Source: Massilia sp. UBA2604
GTDB lineage: Bacteria; Pseudomonadota; Gammaproteobacteria; Burkholderiales; Burkholderiaceae_D
NCBI GenBank assembly: GCA_002339265.1
Contig: DDKG01000077.1
Coordinates: forward strand, 256 to 14,429
DNA length: 14,174 nt
Direction of reading: 5' to 3'
Below are positions 1-6,672 of this stretch, one piece after another. The stretch's first letter is position 1; each line of letters begins with the position of its first letter. The position numbers and the translations under genes are program-made. A model generated the notes under the pieces. The model searched no databases. It had not been told where the DNA came from and saw only the letters and a list, made by a program, of their open reading frames with translations.

Positions 1-155
1 ACCAGGCGCAGGCCGCGCTTGTCCAGCGCCAGCCAGGCGCCGCCAGGCAGGGCCGCCAGTTCTTCGGCATCGCGCGGCGCCTTCGCGATCTGCGGTGCGG
101 CGGTTGCGGCGCCGTGCAGAGCCGCCAGGATAATCAGGGATACGACTTTTTTCAT
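1..155 (-). CDS. Secreted protein, N-terminal part only (3' end outside window)
   Basis: Read on the minus strand from the ATG at 155-153, this frame stays open for 51 codons to the window edge. It begins with a clear Sec signal peptide: a short basic start (MKK), a hydrophobic core (VVSLIILAAL) and an Ala-rich cleavage region ending near residues 19-20. The mature part starts PQIAKAPRDAEELAALPGG and continues with a WLALDKRGLRLV segment that looks like a beta-propeller or WD-type strand. The ATG shares one base with the stop codon of the TonB-dependent receptor (TAATG), so the two are almost certainly co-transcribed and translationally coupled. Receptors of this type often sit beside the secreted enzyme that releases their substrate. 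A beta-propeller phytase is one possibility that fits this N-terminus and the pho-box-like promoter upstream, but 51 residues are too few to name it. Confidence 0.75.
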   Translation of the reverse strand, partial: MKKVVSLIILAALHGAATAAPQIAKAPRDAEELAALPGGAWLALDKRGLRL

Positions 156-2677
156 TAGAAGATGCTCGCTTTCAGGCCAATCTTGAAGGTGCGGCCATAT
201 TGTTCGTGTTGTGAATTACGGGACTTGTCGCCCATGTAGACGTAGTATTTTTCGTTGTTCAGGTTGCTGGCGTCGAAGGTCAGCTGCCAGCGCTTGTCGA
301 GATTGAACGACATCGAGAGGTCCAGCTGCTTCTGGGTGTCGACGTAGCGGTCCTGGCTTGCATCGAGCACGTCCTCGCCCAGTTCGAGCAGGTAGGGCGA
401 CTTGTAGTTCATCGCCAGGCGGGCACTGAACGGGCCGGATTCATAACCCACCATCAGGTTGCCGATGCGGTTCGACTGGCCCGGCATACGGATTTCGCGC
501 GTGCCGATCCCGCCGTCGCCATCGGCGCTGTCGATGTCGGCGCGCGAATGGGTGATGGCGCCGTTGATGCCGATCAGCAGGCCGTTGAACGGCGCCGGCA
601 GCATGCGAAGCGGCTGCTGCCAGGCCAGTTCGATCCCGCGCACCCGGGCCTGTTCGCCGTTCTTGTACGAGATCGCGCTCGAGAAGTCGGCCCAGGCGCC
701 GGTGCCGGCCAGGTCGCTGGCGTAGGTGAAGTCCTTGATATCCTTGGTGAAGACGTAGGCCGACACCACGCCGTCGCCGCCGATGGTGCGCTCGATCCCC
801 AGGTCCAGGTTGTGCGAGCGCAGCGGGTTCAGGTCCGGATTACCGATGGTGGCTTCGTCGTCGCCGTCCAGGCTGACGCCGGGCGCCAGCTGGGCGAAGT
901 TGGCGCGCACCACCGAGTTGCTCCAGGCGGCGCGCAGGCTGGTGGTCTGGTCCAGGTCATAGCGCAGGTGCATGCCCGGCAGCCAGTTGGTGTACGAGCG
1001 CGACGCGCCGCGCGGCGTGATCTCTTCTTCGTCAGTCACCTGCGAGCCGTCGGCCTTGAAGCGGGTGCGCTCGGCGCGCACGCCGGCCAGCAGCGACCAG
1101 GCGCCGCTGCGCAGGCTGGCCTGCACGTAAGCGGCGTCGATGTCTTCCTGCAGCTTGAAGTCGTCCAGCGTCGAATCGACGATGGCGCGTGCGCCGTCGC
1201 GGTTCAGGCCCGCCAGGCGGGCACGGACCAGGTTCGAGTCGAGTGTGTAGCCAAGGTTGCCGAACGGGTAGTCGATGCGAGTGCCATTGACGAAGGCGCT
1301 CATCGAGGTCGGGCCCGCGCCCCAGTAGTCGCCGTCGCCGGAATCGTCGCTGCCGAATTCCCAGGCGTCGGTGTCGGTGCTCTTGTCGCGGCGGGTGGCT
1401 TTGGCGCCGAACTTGAAGGCGCCGCTCCAGTCGCCTGCATCGAATTCGCGCTGCAGGTCCAGGCGCAGCTGGTGGCTGGTGTCTTTCGCATAGGCGCGTT
1501 CGATCGCGAACGAATCGAGTTCATAGTTCGCTGCATCGGCCACGCCGGCGGGGGCGATCAGGTGCGGCGCACGGGTGTTGGTGAAACCGACGTCCTCGAA
1601 GCTCTCGATATTGGTGAAGCGCGCATCGCTGATCGCGTTCGGGGTCTTGTCGGTGGCGCGGCTGGTGGCGGCCTCCAGGTGCATTTTCCAGGCGTCGCCG
1701 AAACGGCGGTCCATCGAACCGGTGAGCGAGCGGATCTCTTGCGTGTACTTGCGCTGGCGCAGGCGGCGTTCGACGGTGGCCGGGGCCAGTTCGCCTTCCG
1801 CCACGCTTTCGTCGTCGTTCTCGAAGTCGCCGACCGTCATGCGGTCGCGCGACTCTTCGTCCGAGAAGCGGCTGAGGAAGCCGCGCAGGGCGTAGCTGGT
1901 GCTCGCATCCGGGCGGTAATCCAGGTTGAAGGCGCCGGCGCGGCGCTCGCGCGTCGGCAGGTAGTCGCGCATCTCGAAACCTTCCAGGCGGTTGCCGTCC
2001 CAGGCGCCGCCCGTTTCCACGTTGTCCGAGCCGAACTTGCGCTTCTCGCCCGACAGGCCGGCGGCGATGCCCAGTTTGCCGTCCATGAAGCGCTGGGCCC
2101 ACAGCAGGTTGGCGCTGGGGCTGTTCTGGTCGGTGTTGGTGTCGTGGCTGGCGGCCACGCCGACGCTGAGCAGCTTGCCCGGCAGGTCGAAGGCCGACAG
2201 GGTTTTCACTTCGACCGTGCCGCCCAGCGAATTGGCGTCCTGGTCGGGCGTGGCCGACTTGGTCACTTCCAGCGAGCGCACCAGGCCGGCCGGCAGCACG
2301 TCCAGCGCCACCGCGCGGCGCGTCGCTTCCGGCGAGGGCACCATGGCGCCGTTGATGGTCACGCTGTTGTAGTCGGCGTCCAGGCCGCGCACCACCACGT
2401 AGCGGCCTTCGCCCTGGTCGCGTTGGACCGAGAGGCCGGGCACGCGCGCCAGCGCCTCGGCGGCGTTCTTGTCCGGCAGGTGGCCGATGTCGTCGCTGCT
2501 GATGACGCTGACGATGTTGTCGGCCTGTTCCTGGGCGGCGATGGCGCGCGCCAGGCTGGCGCGCTGGCCGGTGACGACCACGCTGGATTCGACGGCCGGC
2601 GCGGCCGCGGGAGCAGCGTGGACGCCGGCAGCGGCCAGCAGGCTGGCGGTGATGGCGGGGAGGGCGAGATAGCGCAT
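155..2677 (-). CDS. TonB-dependent outer-membrane receptor
   Basis: An 840-residue outer-membrane receptor that would import a scarce ligand using TonB/proton-motive energy. Residues 1-21 form a signal peptide (MRYLALPAITASLLAAAGVHA). A TonB-box-like SSVVVTGQ lies at 31-38. The plug domain spans about 45-160, with the family signatures LPDKNAAEALARVPGLSVQRD, VVVRGLDADYNSVTING and LGGTVEVKT. The rest is a beta-barrel of alternating aromatic strands ending in Phe (KIGLKASIF), as outer-membrane proteins do. The plug wording is that of the Xanthomonas/Caulobacter-type receptor family (TIGR01782-like). The frame is open 48 codons further upstream, but only the ATG at 2677 gives a signal peptide, and it lies about 24 nt below the predicted transcription start. 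No clear Shine-Dalgarno is present. The stop overlaps the ATG of the next minus-strand gene by one base. The ligand is unknown; the promoter suggests a phosphorus-containing compound. Confidence 0.9.
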   Translation of the reverse strand: MRYLALPAITASLLAAAGVHAAPAAAPAVESSVVVTGQRASLARAIAAQEQADNIVSVISSDDIGHLPDKNAAEALARVPGLSVQRDQGEGRYVVVRGLDADYNSVTINGAMVPSPEATRRAVALDVLPAGLVRSLEVTKSATPDQDANSLGGTVEVKTLSAFDLPGKLLSVGVAASHDTNTDQNSPSANLLWAQRFMDGKLGIAAGLSGEKRKFGSDNVETGGAWDGNRLEGFEMRDYLPTRERRAGAFNLDYRPDASTSYALRGFLSRFSDEESRDRMTVGDFENDDESVAEGELAPATVERRLRQRKYTQEIRSLTGSMDRRFGDAWKMHLEAATSRATDKTPNAISDARFTNIESFEDVGFTNTRAPHLIAPAGVADAANYELDSFAIERAYAKDTSHQLRLDLQREFDAGDWSGAFKFGAKATRRDKSTDTDAWEFGSDDSGDGDYWGAGPTSMSAFVNGTRIDYPFGNLGYTLDSNLVRARLAGLNRDGARAIVDSTLDDFKLQEDIDAAYVQASLRSGAWSLLAGVRAERTRFKADGSQVTDEEEITPRGASRSYTNWLPGMHLRYDLDQTTSLRAAWSNSVVRANFAQLAPGVSLDGDDEATIGNPDLNPLRSHNLDLGIERTIGGDGVVSAYVFTKDIKDFTYASDLAGTGAWADFSSAISYKNGEQARVRGIELAWQQPLRMLPAPFNGLLIGINGAITHSRADIDSADGDGGIGTREIRMPGQSNRIGNLMVGYESGPFSARLAMNYKSPYLLELGEDVLDASQDRYVDTQKQLDLSMSFNLDKRWQLTFDASNLNNEKYYVYMGDKSRNSQHEQYGRTFKIGLKASIF

Positions 2678-2707
2678 GGGGGCAAGGAGATAGTTGGAGT
2701 GGGGCGG

Positions 2708-2741
2708 ATTCTGGTGCCTGAATGTGACGAATCGGTGACGA
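2708..2741 (-). promoter_or_regulatory. Candidate PhoB-type promoter for the TonB-dependent receptor
   Basis: Read on the minus strand, TCGTCAC (2741-2735) is repeated as TCGTCAC (2730-2724) after the 4-nt spacer CGAT, an 11-bp period. Exactly 10 bp downstream lies CAGAAT (2713-2708), a 4/6 match to the -10 consensus. E. coli-type pho boxes are two 7-bp units with GTCA cores at 11-bp spacing, located 10 bp from the -10 and replacing the -35. The predicted start near 2701 gives a leader of about 24 nt to the receptor ATG. The first two bases of each unit differ from the enteric consensus (TC for CT), so PhoB recognition is inferred. Confidence 0.5.
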
Positions 2742-2905
2742 CTTCCGGTCGTTACCCGTTGTTTCACGCCGTTTGCTGCATGGATGAGCTGAATTGACCC
2801 GCTGCGGGCAGGTGGCGCCATGCGGGGCGCGCCCGGCGGCGCCCTTGCGGTGTGACCGGCATGAGCCGTTCGGACCCTGTGCCGGGATGAGACAGCTTTG
2901 TCATC

Positions 2906-2939
2906 CTGTCATCCTGCGGTCATCTGGCTGCGCTATGTT
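2906..2939 (+). promoter_or_regulatory. Candidate PhoB-type promoter for the GGDEF/AraC operon
   Basis: CTGTCAT (2906-2912), spacer CCTG, CGGTCAT (2917-2923): two GTCAT units at 11-bp period. The 18-mer matches the enteric pho-box consensus at 13 of 18 positions by eye; all but one of the mismatches fall in the A/T-rich spacer. TATGTT (2934-2939) follows after exactly 10 bp as a -10 element. A further TTGTCATC at 2898-2905 adds an out-of-phase GTCAT 8 bp upstream. Predicted transcription starts near 2946, ahead of the ATG at 2969. No -35 hexamer is needed in PhoB-activated promoters and none is obvious here. Confidence 0.55.
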
Positions 2940-2968
2940 CCGGCGATCCACCCGTGAATCCTGCCCCC

Positions 2969-3832
2969 ATGTCCAACGTCATCCGCCATGCCCTGCTGAT
3001 CGGCGCGCTGCTCGGCGCCTTCGCCTTCCTGTTCGTCGGCGCCGGGACGACCATCCCGCTGGCCGAATGGGACTGGGTCGACATCGCGAGCGAGGGCGGC
3101 ACCTCGCTGCTGGCGGCGCTGTGGTGCCTGATCGTGCTGTCCAGCCGGCCGGACGGGCTGGTCACGCGGCTGCTGGCCGGCGGCCTGGCCTGCATCATGC
3201 TCGGCTCCTGGGCCGACTGCCTGGACGAAGTGGTCGACGTCGACAAGGCGGCGCTGTGGGACAACGCGCTGGAGTCGCTGCTGCCGCTGGGGATGCTGAT
3301 CCTCACGGTTGGCATGTATTACTGGAGGCTCGAGCAGGCCACCTTGTCCGACCACATGCGCAAGCGCGAGCGGCTGTTCCGCAACCACCGCCCGTTCGAC
3401 CGCATCACCCAGCTGGCCGACGCTGCCTACCTGCGCGAGCAGTTGCGCCTGGAGAGCCGGCGCATGGAAGGCGAAGGCGCCAGCGCGCTGGTGCTGTTCG
3501 ACATCGACGAATTCCACCGCATCAACCGCGAGCACGGCCAGGCCGAGGGCGACCGCGTGCTGCAGGCGGTGGCGCACATGCTGCTCCTGAACCTGCGTAA
3601 CGAGGACCTGCTGTGCCGCTATGCCGGCGACCGCTTCGCGGTGCTGATGCCCGGATTGCAGGAGGCCGAAGCGCGCGACGCCGCCCAGCACCTGTGCCGC
3701 ATGGTGTCCTCGATGCGCCACCACGGGCCCAAGGGACGGGTGCGGATCTCGCTGCGTCACGGCTGCGCGCCGGCGCAGGGCGCGCCGGATGCGCTGCTGG
3801 CGACCTTGTGCCGCCAGATGGACGCCGTGTGA
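2969..3832 (+). CDS. Membrane protein with degenerate GGDEF domain
   Basis: A 287-residue protein. The N-terminal half has about four hydrophobic helices (near residues 8-26, 45-58, 67-85 and 103-119) with no recognisable sensor domain. A C-terminal GGDEF-like domain follows. The metal-binding FDIDEFHRIN segment (about 177-186) and RVLQAVAHML are kept. The signature that should read GG(D/E)EF is AGDRF (219-223, inside RYAGDRFAVLMP). The catalytic Glu position is thus Arg, so diguanylate cyclase activity is unlikely. A role as a GTP- or c-di-GMP-responsive or purely structural signalling module is more plausible. The domain also ends early, without a clear final ALYxAK motif. A GTG at 2954 could extend it by five residues; I chose the ATG because it leaves a more normal leader after the predicted promoter, but neither start has a good Shine-Dalgarno. 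Its stop overlaps the next gene's start by 4 bp (GTGA), implying coupled translation with the AraC regulator. Confidence 0.85.
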   Translation: MSNVIRHALLIGALLGAFAFLFVGAGTTIPLAEWDWVDIASEGGTSLLAALWCLIVLSSRPDGLVTRLLAGGLACIMLGSWADCLDEVVDVDKAALWDNALESLLPLGMLILTVGMYYWRLEQATLSDHMRKRERLFRNHRPFDRITQLADAAYLREQLRLESRRMEGEGASALVLFDIDEFHRINREHGQAEGDRVLQAVAHMLLLNLRNEDLLCRYAGDRFAVLMPGLQEAEARDAAQHLCRMVSSMRHHGPKGRVRISLRHGCAPAQGAPDALLATLCRQMDAV

Positions 3833-4878
3833 TCGCCTGGCAGGCAGCCGGAGAACCCTCGATCCCGGCGCGGCAGCAGCCCGCGCTGGCGCTGGAATAC
3901 GGCCGCTCGCGCGACGCTCGCGACGCCGATCTGCTGCGCGATACTGGACTGGTGGCCGGCCTGAATCCGGATGGCCTGGTCTCGCCGGCCCAATATCTGC
4001 AGCAGCTGGCGAACACCCTGCGCACCCTGGACAGCCCCGACACCAGTTTCATGCTGGGCCAGCTGCTGCTGCCCGGCCATGACGGCGCCGCCAGCCACGC
4101 GCTGGTGCAGGCGCCGAACCTGCGCACGCTGCTGCAAAGCCTGTGCCGCTTCCATGCGCGCCTGACGCCGCTGTTGCGGCCGCGCTTCGAGACCTGGGGC
4201 GACGTGGCGCTGCTGTACTGGGTCGACGCCTATGGCGCGCCCGGCATCCGGCCGGCCCTGGTCGAGATGCACATGACGGCGGTGGTCGCGCTGTGCCGCT
4301 GGCTGGGCGGCGAGCGCCTGCCGTGGCGTTTCTGCTTCAACCGTGGCGCGCCGCGCCACGTCGAGCAGCACCACGTCCACCTGGGCACCGAGCTGCGCTT
4401 CGGCTGCCAGCTCGACGCCATGCTGCTGCCCGCCGCCTGGCTCGACCGGCCGTGGCCGCGCGCCAGCGAGATGGCGGCGCGTTTGGCGCTGCAGGCCGCC
4501 GAGCAGGAGGATGAACGCGCGCCGGGCATGCTGGCCGCGCTCTACGACTACCTGCTGGACCACGTGCGCCTGGCGCCGACGCTGGAGCGCACGGCGGCCG
4601 ACTTCGGCGTCAGCCCGGCCACCTTCAAGCGCCAGCTGCTGCGCCACCACACCCATTTCCAGGGTGAGCTCGACGGGGTGCGCACCCATGTGGCGCTGTG
4701 GCTGTTCCAGGTCGAGCGGGCCGACAACGAGGAAGTCGCGCGCTACCTGGGCTTTCACGACGCCGCCAATTTCCGGCGCTCGTTCAAGCGCTGGACCGGC
4801 CTCACGCCGGGGCCGATCCGGGCCGCGCTGGACGGGGAACTGGGCTGGTTCACTGGCGCGCTGGAGCCCGGAATGTAG
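3829..4878 (+). CDS. AraC-family transcriptional regulator (arabinose-binding-like N-domain)
   Basis: A 349-residue regulator starting at a GTG that overlaps the previous stop (GTGA, 3829-3832). The frame is open upstream to 3613, but that stretch lies over the GGDEF coding sequence and has no family features. Residues about 20-205 resemble the all-alpha 'arabinose-binding' domain of the OruR/ArgR-like AraC group (PF12625 type), which usually senses a small molecule. Residues about 250-333 are the double helix-turn-helix: LERTAADFGVSPATFKRQL is the first HTH, and VARYLGFHDAANFRRSFKRW followed by TGLTPGPIR is the second with the conserved end. The total length is typical of this group. Because it is coupled to a membrane protein with a degenerate GGDEF domain, it is probably that protein's output partner. 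Targets are unknown; the divergent receptor and the downstream hydrolase operon are the nearest candidates. Confidence 0.9.
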   Translation: MIAWQAAGEPSIPARQQPALALEYGRSRDARDADLLRDTGLVAGLNPDGLVSPAQYLQQLANTLRTLDSPDTSFMLGQLLLPGHDGAASHALVQAPNLRTLLQSLCRFHARLTPLLRPRFETWGDVALLYWVDAYGAPGIRPALVEMHMTAVVALCRWLGGERLPWRFCFNRGAPRHVEQHHVHLGTELRFGCQLDAMLLPAAWLDRPWPRASEMAARLALQAAEQEDERAPGMLAALYDYLLDHVRLAPTLERTAADFGVSPATFKRQLLRHHTHFQGELDGVRTHVALWLFQVERADNEEVARYLGFHDAANFRRSFKRWTGLTPGPIRAALDGELGWFTGALEPGM

Positions 4879-4958
4879 GCACACGAGACAATCCGCGCAC
4901 ATTTCCTGCTTCGAGAAGTGGTATCTTTCACAATCAAGGCCGTTTTCGAAGAGAAGGA

Positions 4959-5450
4959 ATGAGCGCCAGCCTGGTCCTGCATATCGTCTGTCCAACCCAG
5001 AAGCGCGGCTTTGCTGCGTGCATGTCCTTTTGCTTCGTCTGCCTGCTGGCCTACGGCCTGGCGAGCGGCGCACGGCGCGACCTGTCTCCCGGCGTTATCA
5101 TGTTTACTACCTGCGCGCTGGCCATCGTCAGCGTGGCCGCCTGGGCGCTGTATCGCAACTTCGTGTTCCGGGACGAACTGTATATCGCTCCGGCGGGTGA
5201 GCTGCCGCCGATCGAGCTGGCCTTCCGGCCCGACCAGATCCGCGCGGTGCGGCTGCTGCCGGCGCCGGAAGCCTGGTCGCCGGAAGCCAAGTGGGATGCC
5301 CTGGGCTTCGGTCATGGCCGGATCGAGATCGAGACTGCGACCCATCGCTACCATTTCGGGGCGGGGCTCGACCAGCGTGAGGCCGAGGCGGCGCTGGAAC
5401 GGATCCATGATTTCTGGCGGGAGCAGTGCGGCATGCCTGTCGCCGCGTGA
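4959..5450 (+). CDS. Small membrane protein with C-terminal PH-like domain, unknown function
   Basis: A 163-residue protein, not recognised as a named family. Two hydrophobic helices (about 17-36 and 46-65) form a hairpin with a short DLSPG-containing loop. The cytosolic C-terminal part (about 68-155) runs as short beta strands and ends in an amphipathic helix (REAEAALERIHDFW). The pattern of RIEIETATHRYHFGAGLDQREAEAALERI recalls small bacterial PH-like domains attached to two membrane helices, as in YcxB-type proteins. That comparison is by pattern only. The start ATG at 4959 is preceded by the purine-rich GAAGAGAAGGA. It is the first gene of a three-gene run; 80 bp separate it from the AraC stop, so it may be read through from that operon or have its own promoter. 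I found no convincing promoter in that gap. Confidence 0.8.
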   Translation: MSASLVLHIVCPTQKRGFAACMSFCFVCLLAYGLASGARRDLSPGVIMFTTCALAIVSVAAWALYRNFVFRDELYIAPAGELPPIELAFRPDQIRAVRLLPAPEAWSPEAKWDALGFGHGRIEIETATHRYHFGAGLDQREAEAALERIHDFWREQCGMPVAA

Positions 5451-5475
5451 ATATGATTATTGAATGAGGAATGCT

Positions 5476-5709
5476 ATGTCGGAGCTGGAGAGGAAGTGGT
5501 GGTTTTCGTTGCCGGTGGGGATGCTCGCGATGCTTGCGACGCTCTGGCTCCTTCACACGGTCGGGTTCACTCCCTTCCCCCAGTACGGCGTCGCGCAATG
5601 GGCTGTCTATTTCCTGTGTTTCGTCGGCCTGCAGCGCTGCATTTCCTTCCTGGGCTGGCTGACGGTCCTGATCGTGTCGCCAAAGACGATCACCGCGAGG
5701 CGCGCATGA
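5476..5709 (+). CDS. Small two-helix membrane protein, unknown function
   Basis: A 77-residue protein with two hydrophobic stretches (about 11-31 and 38-68, the second long enough for one helix plus an amphipathic flank) and a charged ERKWW start. No family is recognised. An in-frame ATG four codons earlier (5464) exists, but GAGGA at 5466-5470 is well placed as a Shine-Dalgarno for the ATG at 5476, so I use the latter. It lies 25 bp after the preceding membrane protein. Its TGA overlaps the hydrolase ATG by 4 bp (ATGA, 5706-5709), so it is co-translated with the hydrolase. A small partner or membrane anchor for its neighbours is possible but not shown. Confidence 0.75.
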   Translation: MSELERKWWFSLPVGMLAMLATLWLLHTVGFTPFPQYGVAQWAVYFLCFVGLQRCISFLGWLTVLIVSPKTITARRA

Positions 5710-6668
5710 GAGCCGCCACTAACTTCATCACCGTCCTGCTGCTGTCCCTTGCCGCCGGCATCGCTTCCGCCCAGTCGAACGAAGAACACATTGCGCTCGA
5801 GACGCCAACCGGCCGCATCGCTGGCACCCTGCAACTGCCGGCCGCCGGCGAGGGCAAGCCGCGTGTCGCATTGATCATCGCCGGTTCCGGTCCGACCGAC
5901 CGCGATGGCAACAATCCGCTGATCCCGGGCCGCAACGACAGCCTCAGGATGCTGGCCGTGGCGCTGGCCGAGGAAGGCATCGCCTCGCTACGCTACGACA
6001 AGCGCGGCGTGGCGGCCAGCCTGCCGGCCGGGCCGACGGAGTCCGAGCTGCGTTTCGAGACCTATGTGGAAGACGCCGCGGCCTGGATCGGCAAGCTGAA
6101 GGCCGATCCGCGCTTCGGCTCGGTGGCCGTGATCGGCCACAGCGAAGGGTCCTTGATCGGCATGCTGGCGGCGCAGCAGGGCGGCGCTGCGGCCTTCGTG
6201 TCGATCGCTGGCCCCGCCGATGGCGCTTCGACCATCCTGCGTAAGCAATTGGCCGGCAAGCTGCCGCCCGATCTGGACAAGGAGAACGAACGCATCCTGG
6301 CGGCGCTCGAAAACGGAACGACCGTCGACCCGGTGCCGCCCGCGCTGGCGGTCTTCTACCGGCCGAGCATCCAGCCATACCTGATCTCGTATATCAAGTA
6401 TGTGCCGTCACAGCGCATCGCTGCCCTGACGATGCCGGTGCTGATCGCCCAGGGCAATACCGACATCCAGGTGGAGGTGGCCCAGGCTTATGGACTGCAC
6501 CGCGCCAAGCCGGATGCGACCCTTGCCATCATTCCCGGCATGAACCACATCTTCAAGCACGTGCGGGCCGACCCGGCGCTGCAGGCTGCGGCCTACAGCG
6601 ATCCGTCGCTGCCGGTGTCGCCGCTGCTGGTCAAAGCGGTCAGCGACTTCCTGAAAAAGGCCAACTAG
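5706..6668 (+). CDS. Exported alpha/beta hydrolase
   Basis: A 320-residue serine hydrolase with a Sec signal peptide (residues 1-22, cut likely after IASA), so it acts in the periplasm or outside the cell. The alpha/beta-hydrolase fold is shown by the oxyanion-hole strand VALIIAGSGPTDRDG (54-68), the nucleophile elbow GHSEG with Ser146, the acid Asp253 (AQGNTDIQV) and the base His281 (PGMNHIFKH), a complete triad in the right order. The SGPTDRDGNNP signature is typical of esterase-like members of this superfamily; the substrate cannot be told. The ATG overlaps the stop of the 77-aa membrane protein. Downstream, metE converges and its stop lies only 4 bp away. Confidence 0.92.
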   Translation: MRAATNFITVLLLSLAAGIASAQSNEEHIALETPTGRIAGTLQLPAAGEGKPRVALIIAGSGPTDRDGNNPLIPGRNDSLRMLAVALAEEGIASLRYDKRGVAASLPAGPTESELRFETYVEDAAAWIGKLKADPRFGSVAVIGHSEGSLIGMLAAQQGGAAAFVSIAGPADGASTILRKQLAGKLPPDLDKENERILAALENGTTVDPVPPALAVFYRPSIQPYLISYIKYVPSQRIAALTMPVLIAQGNTDIQVEVAQAYGLHRAKPDATLAIIPGMNHIFKHVRADPALQAAAYSDPSLPVSPLLVKAVSDFLKKAN

Positions 6669-6672
6669 GGTC

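Noticed and set aside
548..2797. Very long open frame (749 codons) on the plus strand over the receptor gene
   Set aside because: Exactly antisense to a clear TonB-dependent receptor. The translation is low-complexity Ala/Val/Gly/Gln/Arg with no domain, as expected from GC-rich codon bias.
2678..2821. 48-residue N-terminal extension of the receptor
   Set aside because: It would bury the signal peptide and run across the predicted promoter; it has no sequence of its own that looks conserved.
3613..3828. 72-residue N-terminal extension of the first AraC regulator
   Set aside because: Lies in another frame of the GGDEF coding sequence; the GTGA overlap start at 3829 gives the family's normal length.
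3757..5073. 438-codon minus-strand frame over the AraC gene
   Set aside because: Antisense to a regulator with clear HTH motifs; no recognisable domain or start signals.
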